64,000 nt of DNA from Cristatella mucedo (GCA_009760855.2 WPIO01000003.1:906001-970000); one strand, 5' to 3'. Shown: positions 1 to 11,545, numbered from the stretch's first letter. The notes: generated by a model not told the origin, from the sequence alone. Numbers and translations: made by a program.

Positions 1-1343
1 ATTGAAAGGCGGCAGAATTATTTAGATGCACGGTTAACGTAAAATATAGTCGGGACCATCGAGCCGCTCTCATGCAGCCAGCTCATACATCGCAGGAATG
101 TGGTCGCTCTTCGGTGTGAGCTAGCACGTGCCTCTTCAAATAGGATGCCGAAATGAAGCCGAAGTGCCGCACTTGTCGCAGACACGTGGCCTTTCTGCTA
201 TGTGAGTGGCATCGCCCCATATAAAATGGGCTGCTCGACTCAACATATTGCCTCTCTGGTCAACTCTGGCGGATGTCTCACCTACAAGAACCAGCAATTC
301 TTTGTTCAGACCGGATGTCTGAGGGAAACTAGTGCTGCACTCAACGAAAAGGTTCTGGCTTTCTCCTTGCTCATTGGTTAAACTGACAGCTGCCATCTTA
401 AAGTGGATGATTAAGTAAACCTCTTGCCGAACCGATAACTGTCACCGGACTCACTCTTTGAGCGAATAGACTCGTGCTGATTTAGAAGCAAGGAGCCAGT
501 AATCTCTTCGCCACACAGATAAAAAACACGAGGCCTTACTCCCGAATGAATCAGAACATGTTGCTTCAAATGAACGACACGAGTTAACGCTGTGCAGCTC
601 TAATCGGCGACGCGAGGCCGCTTTTCTGCCGATAGCGTGTGTAGGTGACTCTGGGTATCACGGACGCACCTCCTAGTTATTCAAGAAATGAACGACGGGA
701 TATTAAAAACTTCATGGAAATGCTAATCAGGCTACGAGGTGTGCGCTCTCTTGTGGATCATATTCCCATGCTCATCCTTTAATGAATTCTGTTGACGCAA
801 ACGCTGCTTTTAAAGAATTCCTTTTACTGAGGAGTTTTGCTTTAACTTGCAGTTCTTTTAATATTAAAAATATTTAGAAGCAGCGCCTGAACTCCAGACT
901 TTCAATTTCGGTACATATACCCATCATGCTGCTTCAAACCAAATAGCCCGCATTCAAGCTAAACTCATGCGGAGCTAATTAAATGCTAAGGTCGCTCGCT
1001 ATTTTCAGGAGTAACACGGAGATTAAAAAAATGAGGCAATGGGAAATCTCGTTTAAACCTTGGACGTCTTAGGATTGTGAGCTTAGGCAATAGAAAATTG
1101 ACACAAATCACGTCAAATAAGCGAAATGGCTAGCGGAAGGCGTCTCGATCTTTCTACTATAGAAAAGATGGGAGTATAACTTATACTTAACTGTCCTATG
1201 GGCCAATTGTAATTAGTTATTTTTGGCCTGAAATTATCTTTGCGCCTACTCATGCACCATACTAGGTGCCTGACTCGTAATTGAAGTAGCAACTCCCACA
1301 ATTCTCATGCCGAAGGCATTAACAATCTGAACCTAATCAATAA
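1..1343 (-). pseudogene. Decayed C2H2 zinc-finger paralogue (copy Z1) with its upstream flank
   Basis: Read on the minus strand, 1-700 contains broken zinc-finger remnants. One piece keeps an AERPRVCDKCG start matching the first finger of the better copy at 24.5 kb, and another keeps HLKQHVLIHSG, the end of a finger plus linker. Frames change and stops occur, so no working protein is possible. From about 700 to 1343 the DNA matches the flank of copies Z2 (4190-6120) and Z3 (13891-15620), for example the stretch around 1100-1310 against 5690-5910 and 15070-15300. The copy is cut by the window edge on the left and by an L2 LINE on the right. Homology to the paralogues is seen directly; descent from one duplicated cassette is inferred. 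Confidence 0.65.
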
Positions 1344-1344
1344 G

Positions 1345-2823
1345 GCTGTAGTCAGGCCACTTCTCAAGAAAGCGACACTAGACCAAGAGAACTTGAGCAA
1401 CTACCGCCCAGTCTCTCTTCTACCATTCCTATTAAAGACACTGGAACGGGTCGTGGCGGACCAGCTGAACTCATACATTGAAACTTCAAACCGTGCTAGT
1501 AAATTCCAGTCTGGCTTTAGAGCTAATCAATCCACAGACTCAGCATTGCTTAGGGTGAACAACGACCTACTTAGGAATGCAGACATAGGTAGAGTGTCTC
1601 TGCTTGTTTTGCTCGATCTGTCTGCCGCTTTTGATACTATTGATCACAAAGTTCTACTAGAGCGCCTCTCATCTCGCCTGGGCATCACTGGCACTGCTCC
1701 GCAATGGCTCAAGTCCTATCTCAGTGATGGACTCCAGAGTACTGACGTGAATGGAAAAAGGCAAGCGCCTAGAAAGAGACTGCATTCTCTGAGGGCACTT
1801 TATCAAGTGCATTATTGTAATTATTATTATTATAAACATCATCCCAGGTACCTCTGAAATATAGGGTACCCCAGGACTCCGTGCTAGGTCCGGTTTTTTT
1901 CACGGTTTATACTCTCCCTCTTTCTGATGTGATTGCCAAGCACAATCTAGGCTTTCACTTCTATGCGGATGACACTCAGTTGTACCTTTGCTTTGATCCC
2001 TCCCAGCCTTCAAGCACCTCGAATTCTCTTAACTCACCCGCTGCATGTATTGATGACATCCACACATGGATGGCAGCACATTTTCGAAAACCAAACGATG
2101 ATAAAAATAACTTACTAGTTGTGGGCAAATCCAGTGTGATTCAGAAATTGGAAAGGCTGACGCTCAAAATTGGCTCTGCCAGCATATCTTCAGTAGAATC
2201 AGCTCGAAATTTAGGTGTCATGTTCCAAAGTGACCTCTCCTTAGACGACCACATCAGCTCCACAGTCAAGTCTGCCTACTTTCAGCTACATAACATTGCT
2301 AAAATTTGTACTTGTTTAGATAAGGATACCACGTCTAAGTTGGTCCATGCATTTGTTACATCCCGTCTTGATTTCTGTAACTCACTGCCTGCTGGTCTAC
2401 CGGCCTGTGCAATCAGGGATTATATATGGTGCAAAACTCCGCAGTTAGGCCTGTCTGTCGTGAGCGTCGCAGGTGCCACATCACACCGCTTTTCTCCGAC
2501 CTGCACTGGCTATCAGTCAAGCAACGGACTGACTTCAAGGTTTTGGCGCTCACTTTTAGGTCACTTCATTTTTTGGCTCTAACCTATCTCTCAGATCTAC
2601 TTCATCAACCAGGCCAAGCATAGTACCACCCGCTTTTTGAATCCAACAATTTACCAATACCTCGTACAAACCTCAAATCCTTTGGAGACCATGCATTTAG
2701 TTCGTATGCTCCCAAAGCCTGGAACTCACTCCCGACATGCGTCAGAACATCCCTTGACCTGACCACATTTCAAAGGAACCTAAAAACACACCTCTTTAGG
2801 ACAGCATTTAGTGGGTCCCTGTG
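1345..2823 (+). pseudogene. L2 reverse transcriptase remnant (copy A)
   Basis: The first open piece (1393-1857) carries RT blocks up to the substrate-binding region. The frame is then broken by a short insertion at about 1762-1834. A second open piece (1881-2582) carries the catalytic YADD (about 1962-1973) and the thumb and C-terminal region. A further frame change near 2410 moves the end of the protein into the frame open at 2426-2623, and coding similarity fades around 2823. The catalytic box is intact but the frame breaks make the copy dead. Copy E (41597-42064) keeps the same C-terminal region open and was used as the guide. Confidence 0.8.
1762..1834 (+). mobile_element. Solo L2 3' tail inserted inside the RT of copy A
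   Basis: A segment of about 73 bp interrupts the RT frame. It is nearly the same as the L2 3' end itself: AAGCGCC, AGA-rich arm, TTCTCT arm, GGGCACTTTATCAAGTG, then ATT repeats. Copies B and C lack it at the same place (about 8045 and 29145) and read straight through from GTGAATGGACAAAGATC to TACCTCTGAAATAT. It is therefore either an extremely 5'-truncated L2 insertion or a very short tail-only element. Confidence 0.75.
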
Positions 2824-3048
2824 ATTCGTCCCTTTATGTGCTTATGCGTGCTGACACTGTGCATGCTGCCACTAGCCATACTTGCAAGCTGACCCTGTGC
2901 ATGTCACCCCTAACCATGTTATTCATGTATATCAAGCATGATAGTGCTCAATCGCGCTTCCCTTTGCAGCAAATGTAAAGCGCCTAGAAAGAGATTGAGT
3001 ACTCTGAAGGCGCTTTATCAAGTGCATTATTATTATTATTATTATTAA

Positions 3049-4189
3049 ACGTTAAGCCGAACGCACCTATAACTTTGCCATTAGCAAACCATGACTAATT
3101 CAACCTTTTGCCAGATAGTAACCAAGAACCGTTGAAAGACAACGTACAGGGTAGCTGAACTGGTCGAATATAGTTAGGAGCTACAGACCTAATGAAGCAG
3201 AAACTTACAGATCTAATGAAGCAGACTTTAGAACCCTTTGCTGAGCCCTTCTTGCAATGGCTGCTACACTTAGTTTTGACCAGAGCGTACGCTTCAACAT
3301 CCGTGCATTTACACAAGGGTCGACTCTCGTGTGAAAAGGATCTATGGGTCTTGTCTCTGCCCAAATGGTCGATCAGCTGAAAGGTCTTGGAAAAAGGAGC
3401 GAATAGTGATTCTCCTCCTTTCCATCTTGTCGATGACGCAGATAAGCATTGTATATATAAAACAAAATATACCAGTTCCCCCTATGGTTGGTCAAGGCAT
3501 CAACGTCTGTAGGTCCACTCATGCAAGAGGTCTTTTAACATTTCCAGGCTACTTACAAGAGTGAATCCCGACAACCAACCATACTTTGTTGGAAGATCTC
3601 AATACCGATCCTATTTCTCAATTTAACAGAACGTATGGAGACACAAAGCAAATAATTGGAGGCCATCACCGAAATAATTACCTTCACGGTCTGCAGAATT
3701 ACCAAAGAGCATTCCGCAGATTTGCAGGCGAGTTTAAGAAGTAAAGAATAGTGTAACTGCCTGAAGTTTTGTAAAGCCGACATGAAGTCGTACGGTAGCC
3801 AGCATGTCACGCATAGGCTTGAAAATAAGTGCTTAGCGGTGTAGCGTTCTCGCTGAATACTGTGTGCAAAATATCTTAAGTAATTTTACAATAATGTGCT
3901 GAAAAATAGCTTCACTCAAACATCCTAATTAGAATGCGGAAGTGCATCCGAAGGGCGTAATTGTCTCAAGTTTCGCAAGACCTTGGTCACAATCAGCTAC
4001 ATATTGGCAAGTGAACCGTCAATCCCGTTATCTGTGCTTGGGTTCCAGCATTTTAGCCAGCAGAGAAAAAAGACAATATTAGGAGGATATACATGTTTTA
4101 CGGTAGTCCAAAGTATATTCAGTGTATATATTGCCAAATGCCTTTCTGACACATTTTCTTCATGTCAAATTTCAACCACACTTTAATTG
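3049..4189. other. Unassigned interval
   Basis: No coding region, RNA gene or repeat is recognised. Only short open frames with no family resemblance occur. The right part leads into the degraded zinc-finger copy Z2, and its last tens of bases may belong to that copy's 3' flank. Confidence 0.4.
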
Positions 4190-6120
4190 CCAAAGTTTTT
4201 TGGGTCATCGTTTATCTGACCGCTCAGCCGACGATAGGGAATTCTTTTGCACAAACGAGCTTGTGTCTTTTTAAAAAGCTTGCTTAAATACAGCCTTTTC
4301 CGCACTGGTCGCATACTTGCTTTTCTCACCTATGTAAACTAGAGCGTGAGACTTCAAATGATATGACAGAATAAAAAGTTTAGCACAAAAACGGCAGATT
4401 TGAGGCTTCTCTCCTGAGTGAATTATCATAAGCTTTATAAAAGTGGAATCGTCAGTAAACCCTTTTCACAATCGTTTCATATATAAGGCTTATCTGCCAT
4501 GTGAATTAAACGGCGTTTCTTCAGAGACGATGAATCAGCAAATCTAATTCCGCAGGTATCACAGGAGTGTGGCCTCTCTTCAATGTGAACTAGTTTTCGC
4601 CTCTTCCGGGCTGCTGGACCCAGCTTGTAGTTGCTCTGGTCATGTATGGTAGACGTCTCGTTTCAATTAAGTTACACTTCATTCTTCAGACAGGAGGCCT
4701 ATGGAAAACTTTTGCTGCACTAATCGCAGAGTTCTGGCTTTCTCCGGTTTAAATTGCAATTGCCTCTTTAAAATGGACGATTAAGTAAACCTCTTGCGAC
4801 TCCCATCAAAGTCCTAGTCTTACTCTCTCCGAGCGAATCAACTATTGCTGGTTTAGAAGCGAGAAGCTAGTAAAATCTTCAAACCAAGGATCGCAAGCAT
4901 GAGGCCTTGCTACTGAATAAATCAGAACGTGCTGCTTAAAATTAGCAACGCGAGTAAGCCAGGTGCCGCTCCTATCGACGGCGTGAGCCAGATTTTCTGC
5001 CGATAGCTTGTGCAGCTTAATCTGGGTCTGAATTGCTTTTTCCTATTAAAACTGACCCATTCCATGCCTTATTGGATAGACGTGCAATCAGGTAAGCGGC
5101 AGTCTTCTTCGTTGAATGTGCAGTTCTGCGGGATCCATTTTGGGCTCGTGCTTAAAGTTAAGCGAACCTGTAAATAAAATCATCGTTGACTGCTCGACCA
5201 TCAGTTATTCTCAGTGCAAAAATGTGTTTCTACTCCCCCCTCAAAATATCACAGATGTAATTACCAAATTATTTGCATAATGAACAACGGGCAACTAAAA
5301 TTTATCTTAGGAATAGTGATCAAGCTACGAGACCTGTGCTATTTTTTGGATCATATTCGCTGCTCATCCGGGATGAATGCATTTGACGCTAGCAAGGTTT
5401 TGAGGGATTGTCTTTTACCAGTGACTAATGCTTCAACTCACAGTTCCTTTTGTAGTAAAGATATTTATAAGCAGTGCCTAAACTCTAACCTTTAAACTTT
5501 GGTGCATTGATACGTCAAATTTCTTCCAACCAACAAGCCAGAATTCAAACTAAACTTCTGCTGATTTGCATGCGGATTAAATTGAATCTTAAGGTCACTC
5601 AGTATGTTCAAAATTAGCATAGAGAATTCAACAATGAGGCGCTGGAAAATCTCGTAGGCACATTGGCAATCAGTTTTTGTATCGAGCTCACGTTGGACAT
5701 ATTCTACGGGTTCACCTACCACAGCGAAATGGCTAGCAGAAGGAAAGTCGTTCTTTCTACTATGGAAAAGAGAGGGAGTACAATTTATTTGTAACTTTCC
5801 TATCGGCCAAATGTAATTAACTCTTTTTGGCCAGAATTCATCTAAGCGCCTACTCAGCCACCGTACTGGGAACTTTAGGCATCGACTGAAGCAACAACAC
5901 CCACAATTGTGTTATCGAAGGATTTCAAAATCTGAACTTGATCAAGAAATTCTGTTAAGGGTAAAAGTCAAGAAAATCCTTATACACATGGCTCAAGAAT
6001 CGGATAGTTATCCAGTGTACCTTCCAAAAGAAAGACCTGTTATAAATTGAATAGGAATCTGTGACGGCTTCCACGTAAAAGGAAGATGGTTATGCAAACA
6101 ATACCATTCACTGCCAATCA
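4190..6120 (-). pseudogene. Decayed C2H2 zinc-finger paralogue (copy Z2) with flank
   Basis: On the minus strand, 4220-5040 contains finger remnants that line up with the gene at 23.9-24.6 kb. The CDQCGK start of the last finger is rebuilt near 4290-4310, and the HTGEKP-type linkers survive as damaged TTCTCNCC-GTGTGA blocks on the plus strand. Stops and frame changes are frequent. From about 5050 to 6120 the flank matches Z1 (700-1343) and Z3 (14400-15620), including GACNGCTTCCACGTAAAAGG near 6064-6084 and 15577-15597. This copy preserves the empty site of the LINE found in Z3 at 15327 (here about 5936). Confidence 0.65.
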
Positions 6121-6654
6121 CATTTCAAATTCACACATTTCGGTCCGATTTCACGTCACGGATCTTTCGCCTCGACTAAATGAATGCAAAGTCAGAAACC
6201 CAACTATTGTTTTCAGAATTTGAAGAATTTATGGAGAACATTCCTAATATGGCTATTCGTATATTGATATAATTTATTTTCATCAGAAGTTAGTAACTAT
6301 GATGCACTAGGAGAGTGCAAGGCGAAGAGAATACGGTCTCTTTCTATAAACTTTGAGCATAAGAAAATTTGAAAACTGTAGCCATTGTCAATGATTTACT
6401 AATCTCTAACCATGAATTTTAACGAGGAAGTGACAAGTTCTGCTTAGATTATCAGCTAAGGGTAGCTTGTTGAACCGCGAGCAATAAAGACATGACGCTA
6501 ATGAAGCTCCTGAAACAGCTAAGGCATTAACGACCAATAAGCAGCATTTAGATGATAAGAGCTGACTTTGCTAGAGCTCTTTGCTAGCAATAGGCTCAGT
6601 AAGATTTAAGAGTGAAGTGCTGGCCAAGAATGATGGGCTAGCAATATCTTGGAT

Positions 6655-6820
6655 AACGTAGCTCGTACAAAAATCGAAGCCAAAAATTTCGCTTGAAACG
6701 GCCAAAATGTAGAGCTAATGTCACAGGGCTCGAATAATCGATCTTGTTACCAGTATACCCGCACATATAGAAGGCCAGTGAAAACCTGTCTCAAATCGTG
6801 ATTATAGCATTCAAGCGAGG
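6655..6820. repeat. Non-LINE flank shared with 27752-27917
   Basis: About 166 bp directly downstream of the 3' tail of L2 copy B is nearly identical to the DNA in the same position beside L2 copy C (two differences by eye). To the left of 6655 and 27752 the two loci share nothing. It is either a segmental duplication carrying a LINE end or a 3' transduction. Confidence 0.8.
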
Positions 6821-8472
6821 ACAATAATAATAATTAATAATAATTCACTTGATAAAGCGCCCTCAGAGAACGTAATCTCTCTCTAGGCGCTTTACATTTA
6901 ATGCAAAGTGAAATGCAATTGAATGGTAAGTAAAATAATGCTTGAAAACAAACAAAATGAATAATATGGATAGGGATGACATGCACAGGGTCAGCATGCG
7001 AATGTGGTAAGTGGCAGCATGCACAGTGTCAGCACGCATAAGCACTTCAAGGACGAATCACAGGGACCCACTAAATGCTGTCCTAAATGGGCGTGTTTTT
7101 AAGTTTCTTTTAAATGTGATCAGGTCAGGGGATGTTCTGACGCAGGTCGGGAGGGAGTTCCAGGCTTTGGGAGCATACGAACTAAATGCACGGTCTCCAA
7201 AGGATTTAAGGTTTGCACGAGGTATTTGTAGACTGTGGATTCCGAAAAGCCGGTGGTACGATGCTTGGCCTGATGGGGTAGTATATCTGAAAGATAGGCT
7301 GGAGCCAAAGAATAAAGTGACCTAAAAGTTAGATACAAAAAGTAAGTCAATCCGTGGCTTGACTGATAGCCAGTGCAGGTCGGCGAGAAGTGGAGTAATG
7401 TGGCAACTGCGACGCTCACGACAGACAAGTCTAGCTGCCGAGTTTTGCACCAGCTGCAATCGCCTGATCGCACATGCTGGTAGGCCAGTAAGCAGTGAGT
7501 TTCAGAAGTGGAAACGGGATGTCACGAATGCATGGACCAACTTGGACGTGATATCCTTATCTAAACAAGTCCAAATTTTAGCAATTTTATGAAGCTGAAA
7601 ATAGGCGGATTTGACTGTGGAGCTGTTATGGTCGTTTAACGAGAGGTCACCTTGGAATATGACAGCTAGATTTCGAGCTGATTCAAATGAAGATATGCTG
7701 GCAGAGCCAATTTTGAGGGTCAGCCTTTCCAATCTCTGAATCACACTAGTTTTGCCCATAACTAGTAAGCTAGTTGTATCTTCGTTTAGTTTTAGATAAT
7801 TTGCTGCCATCCATGTGTGGATGTCATCAATGCATGCAGCAAGTGAGTTGGAAGAATTTGAGGTGCTCAAAGGCTGGGAGGGATCAAAGCAAAGGTACAA
7901 CTGAGTGTCCTCCCCATAGAAGTGAAAGCCTAGATTGTGCATGGCAATCACATCAGCAAGAGGCAGAGTATAAACCGTTAAAAGAACCGGACCTAGCACG
8001 GAGCCCTGAGGTACTCCATATTTCAGAGGTACGTCAGATGATCTTTGTCCATTCACGTCAATACTCTGGAGTCTCCCACTGAGATAGGACCTGAACCACG
8101 GCAGAGCAGTGCCAGTGATGCCCAGGCGAGATGAGAGGCGCTCTAGAAGAACTTTGTGATCGATGGTATCAAAAGCTGCCGAAAGATCAGGCAAAACAAG
8201 CAGAGACACTCTACCCATGTCTGCATTCCTAAGTAGGTCATTTTATACCCTAAGCAACGCTGACTCTGTGGAGTGATTAGCTCTAAAGCCAGACTGGAAC
8301 TTACTACTAAGGTGTGTGGTTTCGATATATGAGTTCAGCTGGTCTGCTACGACCCGTTCCAGTGTCTTTGATAGGAAAAGTAGAAGGGAGACTGGGCGGT
8401 AGTAGCTTAAGTTCTCTTGATCTATTGTAGCTTTCTTGAGAAGTGGCCCGACTTCAGCTTTTTTGAAAGAAA
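6821..8472 (-). mobile_element. L2-clade LINE, 5'-truncated copy B
   Basis: The tail (AAT repeats, then the GCGCC hairpin) lies at the left, so the element is on the minus strand. RT blocks are read from about 8400 leftward. The largest open piece, 7502-8218, holds LPDLSAAFDTIDH, the [15 protein letters not shown] block and a mutated active site. The conserved YADD is YGED here (about 7907-7918), so the copy cannot be catalytically active. It stops at 8472, where it abuts copy D head to head. It is paired with copy C (27918-30150) by a very high-identity 3' part. Confidence 0.85.
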
Positions 8473-10850
8473 ATCAATGTCAGTCAATATGTCATCAAGT
8501 GATGATCTAGCTGATCACTTCTCTGACTTCTTTGTCCTGATGGTAGATAAGATCGGAGAGTCCACACCTACGGTGGAAGCTTCTCCCCTAGAATACTGTA
8601 GACGAGTTCCTCGGGTACTAGCCTATTCCCGCTACCGCCCCCTATATCTATGCCCGTTCTTGGTCGTTACGCCGGGCCTCCGGCAACAGTAGTTTAAGGG
8701 TGATAGGCAGGGTACACAACACTTTATATAATACACGGTGACTCAGTCGACTTCCGCAGTCCCACCGGCGTACCAACTCCGTCCCAAGGGTACATGCGTG
8801 CGCCGTCAAAGATCCGGCTAGCTGAGTAACTCTTGGATAATCCGAGTCGACGTCTACTTGAGTCGAGAGCTTCCGCCCAAAGGGATTGAGCACGTCGTTC
8901 CAGGTGCCGATATTCGGGCCTCTGTTAGCTGACCCCAGACTTTGACCTTCTGAAGGAAGGCGACGCCCAGCCGGCAAATAAAATGTCAGCCTACACTAGC
9001 GTACAATGCTGTCCCTCAATTTCTTGCAGCACCTCAATGTCCACATTCAAGGAGGTCACTAGTGACCTCGTCTTGAAGTTCATATCCCAATCAAAGAAGA
9101 CAGACAGCAAGTCATTTGGACCCTCTTTCAACTGACCTGCTTCAACATGTATTGCTCTGCTGCTACCATGAATAACTAACATCATTAATATGTCATTAGC
9201 CTCAGGTGATGTCCCAGAACCTCTCAAAAGGCTATAGTTGGGCCACTACTCAAGAAAGCAACACAAGCCAAGAGAACTCAAGCAGCTACCTCCTAGTTTC
9301 CCTTCTACCATTCCTATCAAAGACACTAGAACGAGTCGTGGCAGACCAGCTGATCGCATGTAAACTTCACACCTCGCTAGTAAGTTTCAGTCTGGTTTTA
9401 GAGCTAATCCTTCCACAGAGTCAGCATTGCTTCGGGTACACAACTACCTACTTATGAATGCCGACATGGATAGAGTATCCCTGCTTCTTTTTCTCGATCT
9501 TTCGGCAGCTTTTGATATTATTGATCACCAAGTCCTTCTAGAGCACCTCTTATCTCGTTTTGGCATTAATAACACTGCATTACAATGGTCCAAGTCCGAT
9601 CTCACTAGGAGACTCAGGATTGCTGATTTGAATGGACAAAGATTATCCATCTGAAATAGGGGTGACACCGGCCTCTGGCCGTGGTCTCGTTCTTTCATGG
9701 TTTGTATTGTTCCACATACCGTTAAGATTACCAAGCAAAATCTAGGCTTTCACTTGTATACGGATGACACTCAGTTGTACCTTTCCTTGCTTTGATCCCT
9801 CCCAGCCCTCCAGCACGTCGAAATCTCTCAACTCCCTTGCAACATGTATTGATGACATTTGCACATGGATGGCAGCAAATTTTCCTTAATTAAATGATGA
9901 CACAACTAACTTGCTAGTTATGGGCAAACCAAGTGCGATTCAGAAATTGTAAACGCTAAGGCTCAAAATCGGCTCCGCCATCACACCTCCTGTTGGATAT
10001 GCGCGACATCCGGGTGTCACGTTCTAAAGCTACCTTTCCTTAGATAACCACAACAGCTCCATAATGAAGTCTGCCTATTTTCAGCTACAAAAAATTGCTA
10101 CGATGGGCTGGTTCAGAAGCGATGCAAAATCTAAATTTTTCTATGCATTTGTGAAATCCCATTCGGACTTCTGTAACTCACTGCTTGCTGGTCTACTGGC
10201 ATGGGCAATCACGCCTTTAAAGCTGCTGCGAAATTCGGCATCACTCGGCTTGTCTGTCGTCAGTTTCTCTTTTGCCACAAAACATCACTTCTCGCCGACC
10301 TGCACTGGTTTTCAATTATCTAACGCATAGAATTCAAGGTTTTGTCGCTCAATTTTTGTCCCTTAATCTTTTGGCTCCAGGCCAACCATCCGATCCGCTG
10401 CCCCACCAGGCTACCTCTAATGCTTTACCGAATCTAACATTTTGTTTTTGCCTCCCATAAACCTCAAATTCTTTGGAAACCGCGCCTTTATTTATTATAC
10501 TCCCAAAGCCTGGAACTCACTGCCAATTTGCGTCAGGACATCCCCTGACTTGACCATGATTAAAAAAGAAAATTAAAACCAATTCATTCATCGCAGAATT
10601 TACTGGGTCGCTTTGAATCGTCCTTACGTGCTTATGTGTGGTGACACTTGGAATGCTGCCACTAACCACATTTGCATGCTGACCCTGCGTATGTCGCCCC
10701 TAAGCGTGTTATTCTTGTTATTTATTGAGCATGCTAGCACTAGCTATCCGTTAATGTTTCCTTAGTAGCAAGTGTATAGCACCTAGAAAGAGAAAGAGTT
10801 CTCTGAGGGCACTTTATCAAGTGTGCTATTATTATCATTATTATAATGTA
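8473..10850 (+). mobile_element. L2-clade LINE, copy D (decayed)
   Basis: It starts with the linker between endonuclease and RT (SSDDLADHFSDFFV near 8494-8535). A 399-bp foreign insertion (8597-8995) interrupts it, and it continues with RT blocks: LLPFLSKTLERVV at about 9302-9340, LDLSAAFDIIDHQVLL at about 9493-9540 and a YTDD variant of the active site near 9759. It ends in a degenerate hairpin and mixed ATT repeats at about 10780-10850. Many frame breaks show that it is older than copies B and C. Confidence 0.8.
8597..8995 (-). mobile_element. Solo-LTR-like insertion inside L2 copy D
   Basis: A 399-bp GC-richer block absent from the other L2 copies. It begins TGTAG and ends CTACA, the short inverted ends typical of long terminal repeats. 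On the minus strand a TATA-like ATATAAAG (about 8722-8729) lies about two thirds along, as in a U3-R-U5 layout. The flanks are CTAGAATAC and CTAGCGTAC, matching at 7 of 9 positions. A 9-bp duplication is longer than the usual 4-6 bp for LTR elements, so a DNA transposon with short inverted ends is the alternative. A 109-codon open frame on the minus strand has no recognisable domain. Confidence 0.5.
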
Positions 10851-11044
10851 ATAGAGGAAAAAACTCCCGCCTTATCGCTGCGGCATAGAGGTTGCATCGT
10901 TGATAGTAGATTTGGATAATAAGTTGTGAATTTATTCTATTTTGCTGAAGTCCTGCACGTTAGGGATGCAAAAATACCACGATCAGTGAGTTCTCTCCAA
11001 ATAATCGGTATTCTATGCAGGATGCATTTGCTGTGACTTTTAAA

Positions 11045-11215
11045 CCAGTGGCTCAAAGTTGCTAGTGGCTAGGGTGCTCGCCCGGCCAAGGTCAAACTGA
11101 ACGCAATTGATTACCAAGGTCAAGATCTCGAGTTCTGTCGCATGTGAAAAGCGCTCGAATAGAAATTGGTTCTCTTTGGGTGCTATGCAAGCGAATTGTG
11201 TTTGCATTTAGTAAA
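11045..11215 (+). mobile_element. SINE candidate: tRNA-like head, L2-like tail
   Basis: The head has an A-box-like TGGCTAGGGTGCTCG (about 11066-11080) and a B-box-like stretch around CTCGAGTTCTGTCGC (about 11128-11142). It is followed directly by a degenerate L2 3' hairpin (AAAGCGCTCGAATAGAAA...TTCTCTTTGGGTGCTATGCAAG). A tRNA-derived head fused to the 3' end of the partner LINE is the classic SINE design. Only one copy with both parts is clear in the window. Confidence 0.45.
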
Positions 11216-11451
11216 CACACATCTTACACGTCACATGTGACCTCCATGTCTTGTCCTGATCTTACAGCTGACATCCGGAGTATTCACGGTAGTACACTTG
11301 TTTATATCTGAGTATACGCATATAATTCTTAAACTCAATAGCTTTAGTAACTTGTAAATGACAGTATATTTAGATTAACTATTTTCTCTAAAAAATACTT
11401 CTACACAATTAACATAAACAATTTCTATAAATAAGTGACCGTATAAGAATT

Positions 11452-11545
11452 CCCTTCGCAGCAAATGTAAAGCGCCTAGAGAGAGATTAAGTTCTCTGAG
11501 GGCGCTTTATCAAGTGCATTATTATTTTATTTTTATTATTATAAG
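11452..11545 (+). mobile_element. Solo L2 3' tail
   Basis: Only the terminal part of L2 is present: GCAAATGTAAAGCGCC, the hairpin and ATT-rich repeats. The sequence is close to the intact tails of copies A and E, so the insertion is fairly recent and extremely 5'-truncated. Confidence 0.8.

Larger units (their letters stand above)
1344..3048 (+). mobile_element. L2-clade LINE, 5'-truncated copy A
   Basis: A non-LTR retrotransposon fragment runs from the beginning of the reverse transcriptase domain to its 3' end. It shows SNYRPVSLLPFL, FQSGFRANQSTDSALLRV, LLDLSAAFDTIDH and [11 protein letters not shown], all standard RT blocks of the L2/CR1 group. It ends with the hairpin AAAGCGCC...GGCGCTTT followed by (ATT)n near 3020-3047. 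The endonuclease is missing, as expected for 5' truncation during target-primed reverse transcription. Similar copies occur throughout the window on both strands. Clade assignment rests on the RT motifs plus this tail and was not tested by phylogeny. Confidence 0.85.

Noticed and set aside
7011-7325. 104-codon plus-strand frame, also found at 28108-28422
   Set aside because: It is the antisense of the L2 3' region. Its conservation reflects the B/C duplication, not a gene.
7774-8082. Plus-strand frame over L2 copy B
   Set aside because: Antisense shadow of the reverse transcriptase.
11127-11142. Possible true tRNA gene
   Set aside because: No full cloverleaf can be drawn. The A- and B-box-like stretches followed by an L2 tail fit a SINE better.
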